Shown piece by piece: positions 57,740 to 64,000 of a stretch of DNA of 64,000 nucleotides. The position numbers were made by a program, and so were the translations under genes. Position 1 is the stretch's first letter. Every line of letters starts with the position of its first letter. The stretch covers positions 682,001 through 746,000 of the forward strand of contig JAQFVV010000208.1 in the NCBI GenBank assembly GCA_028023455.1. The letters run 5' to 3'. The notes under the pieces were generated by a model. That model did not search any database. It had not been told where the DNA came from and saw only the letters and a program-made list of their open reading frames with translations. The DNA comes from Epiperipatus broadwayi (lineage: Eukaryota; Onychophora; Udeonychophora; Euonychophora; Peripatidae).

Positions 57740-59210
57740 TTATATGTTTTACTAGCTCAGATTATATTATTAATTTAGGATGGCAATTCACTCATCCTTG
57801 CATGAAATAGATGATGGGATGGTGGTTATTACAATTATTCACAAATGTCAACTAAATGCCATGAAGTTGTGCCATCTAATCTTAAGGATACTTTTATTAA
57901 TCCAATTTTTAAAATTGTGGAATAGCATTATTATTAGCTACAATAAAAGTACTTTCAAGAATTTTGTTGAATATTTTGCTTCCAGTTATAAACTAATGGT
58001 TACAGGAGACTCAGTGTGGTTTTAGGGAATCAAAAAGCACCAAAGATATGATTCTTTGTTTCTAGTTGAATCCAAAAAAAAAAATGGTCAGCAACAAAGA
58101 AATGATTCGTATATTGCTTTTGATTTGATTAAGACATTTGATTTAATTAATAGGATAGATCTATATAATAGAAAGTAGTATACCATAGATAGAAAATCTG
58201 TGCATTTGAAATAAAAACTGATGTTAAACAAGGATGTGTACTGACTCTAGCATTATGATTGTGGATTTTGGTGTTGTTTATAGGCAGTTTAATCTGTCTG
58301 GGATCAAGATAAATACAGGTTTGATGGTGGCATTTTAAATTTGAATTAGATAAAAGCAAATACAAAAACTTCAACTTCTTGAATTCTGGAATTACAATAT
58401 GGTGATAATTAAGCTACTTTTGCCAATTCAAAAGAGAATTTACAGAATTTTCTCAATGTTTTGAATGCAACTTATAAAGATCCTGATTTATTGATTAATG
58501 TTTTAAAAAATAGAAGAAAAACCCTTAGCAAATTTCAGCTTGGATGGTTATCAACTTAAAAATATAAACCAGTTTAAATACTATGCTAGTTTTATAAGTA
58601 GAAATGTGGACTTAAATATTGAAAACCAACACAACAGATTCCAATGTGCTGCTCTTAATAAATTAAGAGTATCTCATCATAGAGAAGTAATTACAACTAA
58701 GTTGTATATAAAGCTGTTATTTTACCTAATTTATATGGATGTGGAACTTGGATCCCCTATCAACACAATATAAATACATTAAAAAAGTTGCATCTAATGA
58801 CACTCCGTACAATTTTACAATACAATAGCAACATCATAAAACTAATCAATATGTTATTCAGCTTGCAGAATGTGATACTATTGAGTCCACGATTGTAAAA
58901 CTACATTTTCATTGGATTTGACATGTAAAATAAATGAACAATGGAAGTTTCCTAAAAATATGTTTTATGGTGAATTTGAACATGGGTTTCATAGGAAAGG
59001 TAGATCTTCTACATTATAAGAATTATCTCAAAAGCATTCTAAAGAAGTGCAATGTCAATTGATTCCATTGAAAATATGGCAGAAAGTAGAATACATTGGA
59101 GAGCTGCTACAATAAGACATGGAGTTGGAAGTATTTCCAAAATAAGTTTTCTGTTGAAGAAACTAAAAGACAACATAAAATATTATGTAAACAGAAAATT
59201 GAACCAGCAT
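57740..59210 (+). pseudogene. LINE family A reverse transcriptase and C-terminus (copy 2)
   Basis: This is the longest family A copy. Broken frames read VLSRILLNILLP near 57950, ETQCGFRESKSTKDMIL near 58005 (family LPESQCGFR), YIAFDLIKTFDLIN near 58113 (the motif A block with D), DVKQGCVLTLAL near 58220 (motif B, V-K-Q-G), a decayed YADD region near 58395, then the open frame 58540-58773 with MDGYQLKNINQFKYYASFI and LNIENQHNRFQCAALNKLR. The end includes LHLMTLRTILQ, QLAECDTIES and LHFHWI. The order matches an RTE/CR1-type ORF2 from the RT fingers to its C-terminal region. Many frameshifts. Confidence 0.75.
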
Positions 59211-60079
59211 GTTCTATATGCAGTTCACATATTGGTTTGTATATTCTCAGCAAAACTGGGGGTGGGGGTTACTCATTTTTGAGTGATTGTTCATTATTAT
59301 TACTACTACAATATAAATACAATTATTAAGTTAAATTTAAAAAATTTAAAGCAATTTTTAAATTTTTTTTCAACACATTTAACGTTTCTTACTCCTTGGT
59401 TTTAGTCAACTTTAAATTATATTCAGTATTACACCTTTTTCATTAAAACTTTAAATCCTTTTCATATTTATCTAACTGCACATCATTCAGTATTCTTTCT
59501 CATATATATTTTTCAATAATACCCTATTATATTCTTGATTCCACAATTCCATTAATATCTTCTTTATTATCTACTACCAATGTATTACTATTATTCTTTC
59601 ATTTTAATCCCTAAGTAAACATTCCCACACTCTCATTTACTTCGCAGCTCGGCAAACATTTGGCTAAACACCGCTTTATCCATGTATAAATGGATCATTT
59701 AGTCATTTCTTATTGCTAATATTTTATTTTAGAGTCTGTTTTCAGCAATAGTAAATAGTTTAAGAACCTAATAAACCACAGAAGTTAAAATGCGTCTAAA
59801 TATGTATAAACAATAGCATTATGTAAATAATAATAATAAAAGCTAAGTTTGTGTAGAAGTTTTAAATAAATACAGTAGTAAAATGCTGCTAGCATCGCTT
59901 GTAAATAAGAGCTCATCATCTTTAAAAAATGCCAATCAAATTACCATACATTAAAACCTTGTTTCAAACTAAAATCCTAATTATAAAACTTTTTTATTAT
60001 TTTTTAGTTTAACGAAAGAGCAAAAATGAAGCCCTATAGTTTAATAATAAAATAGTGAGTACGTAATTTATTGCCGCAA
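59211..60079. other. unassigned AT-rich sequence
   Basis: Pyrimidine-rich stretches and short A/T repeats; no coding or mobile-element signal. The sequence becomes less repetitive towards the candidate promoter. Confidence 0.4.
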
Positions 60080-60094
60080 TGTTACTACGAAATT

Positions 60095-60200
60095 ATAATC
60101 GCGGAAGTCCGATTCATCCCTATGACGTCATTACGTTTAGCACTTTGCATAATTTATGCTGTGTAGAAAGCTTGTCGCTGTTCGCCATTTTGGATAGACG
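60095..60200 (+). promoter_or_regulatory. candidate TATA-less promoter with ETS, CRE and YY1 motifs
   Basis: In this short GC- and CpG-richer island lie GCGGAAGT (ETS-like, 60101-60108), TGACGTCA (perfect CRE, 60123-60130) and CGCCATTTTGG (YY1-like on the minus strand, 60183-60193). In animals this trio is typical of housekeeping promoters, with YY1 close to the start site. No TATA box at the right distance. The direction is inferred from the splice donor downstream. Confidence 0.5.
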
Positions 60201-60319
60201 ATAAGTGAGAATTACAACATCGAACAATCCATACAATCTGTCGTCATCCGTCCTTCTTATTTACTTTTTTAAAAAAGTATAAATAGTTCTAAGGATATAA
60301 CCCACCAGAACGGGCCGAG
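60194..60319 (+). other. candidate non-coding first exon (5'UTR) with splice donor
   Basis: From the YY1-like motif to GGGCCGAG|GTATGT (donor GT at 60320-60321) the sequence has no ATG, contains several CpGs (ATCGAACAATCC, GTCGTCATCCG) and differs in composition from the AT-rich DNA on both sides. A 5'UTR exon of about 125 nt is the simplest reading. The coding exons would lie to the right, possibly beyond the window. Confidence 0.45.
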
Positions 60320-60321
60320 GT

Positions 60322-61834
60322 ATGTATTTTGTATTAGTATATTAATACTAATTTGAAAATGGAAGCAGGGGTTTATTATTATTATTAGTGCTTGCTTCAA
60401 TGACGAAAAAATAATCTTTTGATATTTTTTATTTTATTTTATTTCGAAAATACTGATACGAGCATTATCATTATTTATAATTTTGTGTAAAAACATTAAT
60501 ATTTGCAATAAATAAATAAGCTAAAGTGAAAGACGATTTCTATTTATGTACGTTTAAGTAATAGAATTAAAATAAAAAGGATAGAAAATGTCCGCCATCG
60601 TTTATATTTTGTGTTTTATGTATTTATTTATTTTCAAATTCCAAGATTAATATTCATTTAAAGATATGATAAGCATCATTAGATCCCAAAAGTCTGTAAA
60701 AATTATTATGTACAGTATCTATACGTTATGCATTTTATAAATGCGATGTTAGCTAGAGTTACACGCACCAAAGCTTTGCGTTGCCAGTATCTAGATTTTG
60801 AAGACGTTTAATATTGCTAAGATTTTGATCGATATTAAAAATTATTATTTAGCATATCGCATTTAAATAATTGTTGATTAAAATTGTTAAGTTTCTTTAG
60901 TAAAAGTTAGTGCAATATTATAAATTTATGTATGGAGTGTCTTCAGTAAAGTTCTCAAATTACGTTTTGAAGCTTAAGATTGTTATTAACGTTGATATTT
61001 AGATTATTACCAATCAAGCCACAACATTTCCCCTTTATTATTGGTAATTACTTATGTAGATGTAAAAATATGACCATAATAATTTATAAGCATTTATATA
61101 TGCAACTTATTGCAATAAATATTTAGAAATCTTGCATAATGCGATTTTTTTTACATGTTTTTGTAAATAACTCGCCAAAATTGGGCCAAGATGCTAAGCT
61201 TATTTGAAATTTTAAAATATTTACCAATATATTGAAGCTTTATGACAATTCAGCTGGGAATCAGATTATAACCACATTTGATATTAATTTGTTGTCCTAT
61301 ACAGTATTTTAGCTAATAGTTTTTAATTAAATTCAAAATCTCAAAAATTTAAAATTCTAAAGTATACGAATTGAAATTAAATATATTTTTAATTAGATGA
61401 TATTTGCAAAGCAACCGTGCATAATAATTTTCTTGTTTTCTCAAATAATTATTCATCCTTTAAATTCTCCTTTTGGCTGAAAAACAAAACCGGGAAAAGT
61501 TAATGCTTTGCTTGCGTCCACCTGTCTTTTGGTTTGCATAAATTTCTATTTTTCTTTCACCTCTTAATGATTTAGAATATCAATAGAAATGTGTTCCTAG
61601 TTTATATTTGTAGAAAGCAAAATTTGAATTGAAATGAGTAAAAAAAAAATGTGCTGATAATTATTGAATAAATAATTGGCCGATTTATGAAGAATTGTGT
61701 CTGAAGGAAAAAACTTATAAACACATTAATATTATACTTCATTCATAAAAAAAAAGGCTAGTTTTATTTTTGTATTGTATGAAGTTTAAGAAAAGCAAAT
61801 ACATTTTTTTTGCTTCATATTTTCATTTTACTGC
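60322..61834. other. presumed first intron or intergenic sequence
   Basis: AT-rich with no recognised exon. A second GTCCGCCATCG motif at about 60589-60599 resembles YY1. Confidence 0.35.
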
Positions 61835-63300
61835 AGGACAAAGGTCACTCCAAGTTTTAATCCATTTATCCCAATCTCTAGCCTTTCCACATTATCAGAT
61901 CTATCTCATTGTGATCTCTTTCTAGATCTTCTATAATCTCTTGGAATCCACTTTAAGATTTCAACTGTTCATCTACTGTCATCTCTTCTAGCACTGTTCT
62001 CCAATCCAGCTCCATTTCAATCTCTTAATTCTTTTAATGTTATCAATAACATTTATTTGTTCTCTCAACCATGTATTTTGGTTTTTATTCCTTCTTGTTA
62101 CTTCTAACATATATATCCATACTTCGTTAAATGAAGTCTGTTGCTCTTTTGTTAAGTATCCAAGTTTCAAGTCCATAACCTTTTTAAACATAGGCATATT
62201 TTCTTTTAATATTATTTCTATCAAAAGCATTTACTCAAATTTAATTCTGTGATTAATTTCATACTATTGTGTTTCCATCTGTAATAATAATCTGACCAAA
62301 ATACTTGCAGTTATTAATTTCCTTCATCATTATCGATCTTTATTTTTTGAGAAAATTCACTGAACATTCATTAAAAATTATTCTACACAAATAAAGCGTG
62401 ATAAACAGAACAGTCAAAATTCAACAAACATTAATTATAAACAATTTGCCAAGCGCTTTTGGTACTGTATACCAGAATCATGGCGACATATTGGAACAAA
62501 TTGTTGTTTATAATTGTTTGTTGAATTTTGGCTGCTCTGTTTGTCACGTTTTATTCGTGTAGAATAATTTTCATTATCTGACAGAGTTTTTATATTATTT
62601 ATTTATTTATTATTTTTGAACATTCTTTACTTTAATCTTTTTATCATTTATCTTTAGTCCTATTGTACTTTCATTTGATAACTTTTCCTAAGCTTTGAAG
62701 TATTATTTGCAAAAACAATTACATTATCTGCAGAATCTAGATGTCTTAAATAATCTCCATGTACTTTTACTTCCTTAGCTTCATATTCAAAATACTGCTT
62801 GCAAAACTGTAAACTGTTTTCTATTTGGAATCACCCTGTCATACACCCTTCTCAGTGCTAATCTTCTTAGTATCACTATGTAATCTAATCATTGCTGTTG
62901 CATTTTGATAATTAATCTTCAGAATACGACTATCCTATGTCTGTATCTTGATGATGTTTTAATCACTGAAGAAATGCTTATTGATTCAAATGCTTTTTTA
63001 TAATCTACAAATCCAAAGTATAATGACAAATCATATTTATTGATCCTTTCTATAATTTTTATCAATATTTGGATTTGAATCATTATGCTAAAGCAAGTTT
63101 TAAATCCAACTTATCTTTTGGTTGGTTAAAATCCAAAGTTTGCTGTAGATAAGTTGTCATTATCTTCTTAAATTTTGTTATAGAACTGATAAGATTGATA
63201 GATCTGTAATTTCTAATATCTTTTTATTTTTTTAAATATTAGTAATGCATTTTTTCAACATTTCACTGAGTATTTTATGTTTCACATTTGTACACTATAT
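61835..63300 (-). pseudogene. LINE family B reverse transcriptase and C-terminus (copy 1)
   Basis: The minus strand, from high to low coordinate, reads YFGFVDYKKAFESI near 63030 (motif A, VDY-KAFDS), a decayed RGVRQGD region near 62860, YLRHLDSADNVIVFANN near 62740 (family FADD, here lost), VGLKIND-like text near 62650, then past a foldback the open frame 61988-62230 with NTWLREQINVIDNIKRIKRL and KWSWIGEQC, and finally a WIDDIR/WDKWIKTW-like end near 61850-61900. The LREQ-KVIDIIEKIKRLKW-W block is typical of an RTE-like LINE C-terminus. The copy is inactive and interrupted at 62374-62571. Confidence 0.7.
62374..62571. mobile_element. foldback element, 198 bp, inside LINE B
   Basis: Left arm 62374-62447 and right arm about 62498-62571 share AAAATTATTCTACAC and CAAAATTCAACAAAC and pair over about 74 bp with several mismatches. 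The 5-mer CATTA lies on both sides (62369-62373 and 62572-62576). It splits the LINE B coding region, so it is younger than the LINE. Confidence 0.75.
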
Positions 63301-64000
63301 TTTGCATCTTTATTATAACATGGATATGATAAGACTGAAAACCATGAATTTTTTTTTCCCGAATTAGAGAAGGTACGTGAAAATTAATATTTTTTGATAG
63401 TTCTTATTTGCCAATTTTACTAATATAACTTACTTGAGAACTTGTAGCTTGACAAATTATCACAATTCAAACAACATTGAAAGGATTGGTAAATTCAGAA
63501 AACCCAAAACATCTATAATAAATCATTGCAATACTTCACTGAAATACATGTTTCTATAGCTTTTTTCCAAATTGGGAAAAAAAAGAGTATGATATTAACT
63601 CAAACTATCTTTTTTTTTTTAATATATACAATTTGGGAGATTATGATGACCTGACTAATTGAATAGATATGGTTCAGTTAAAATGCTAAGCATCTAATTT
63701 ACAACTAAAAATATATATACATTGCACAATGGATGGATACTCGGAAAGTTTTAGATCCTCAAATTATTGAAACAAAAATTGCAAAACTCTTGTGTCCTAA
63801 ACATTATCTTTAGCAGGTAAAAAAAAAACATGATTAACTAACTAAACCATTAGCTAGCAATGTGCTCTTTTTAAAATAAATTTACAATATCAAAGTAACT
63901 AAATAAAAGTCAACAAGTAATCTGATATACAGTTTTTTTATTTTTGGGGTAATCATTCTCACATTAACACTGATTTAGCATTATGCATAATTTAACTGAA
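63301..64000. other. unassigned AT-rich sequence
   Basis: Nothing recognisable; T and A homopolymers at several positions. Confidence 0.4.

Overview
This is AT-rich (about 70% A+T by eye) eukaryotic, almost certainly metazoan, DNA. It holds intron-style splice sites, non-LTR, LTR and Penelope-like retroelements, a hAT transposon with an 8-bp target duplication, foldback elements, a short satellite array and many A/T microsatellites. No open frame is longer than about 170 codons, and no intact long host gene is visible. I cannot name the species.

Layout. 0-2.8 kb: rotten, internally deleted Ty3/gypsy element (gag, protease, last part of pol, + strand), itself hit by a 146-bp insertion. 5-6.6 kb: tandem duplication and a LINE reverse-transcriptase fragment (family A). 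8.1 kb: a probable host exon with a SOCS-box-like peptide. 10.1-10.5 kb: three-copy tandem repeat. 10.8-13.7 kb: a complete but mutated hAT element with a BED/GTF2IRD2-like transposase, interrupted by a 263-bp foldback whose loop carries hammerhead-like core boxes. 17.3-22.1 kb: a full-length but decayed gypsy element on the minus strand. 25.5-31 kb and 34.2-37.8 kb: two copies of one LINE family (family C, minus strand). Copy 1 is split by a Penelope-like element (26.66-29.2 kb), copy 2 by a 1.3-kb LTR element that has lost nearly all its interior. 39.4-44.6 kb: MITE-like element, microsatellites, a pogo/Tigger-like MITE inserted exactly in a four-copy satellite. 44.6-50.1 kb: LINE fragments, two foldbacks, an identical 115-bp tandem duplication. 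50.8-54.3 kb: gypsy element with matching LTRs and target duplication, lacking gag and the integrase centre. 55.5-56.2 kb: degenerate repeat array with an orientation switch. 57.7-59.2 kb and 61.8-63.3 kb: LINE A and LINE B fragments. 60.1-60.3 kb: candidate promoter and 5'UTR exon with ETS, CRE and YY1 motifs and a splice donor.

How it fits together. The window reads as intergenic or intronic sequence built by nested transposition. Several insertions can be dated relative to each other because the pre-insertion sequence is visible in a paralogous copy or in an interrupted reading frame. Host function is limited to one candidate exon and one candidate promoter, which are 52 kb apart and need not belong to one gene. 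All coordinates, repeat boundaries and percentages were read by eye, without alignment software.
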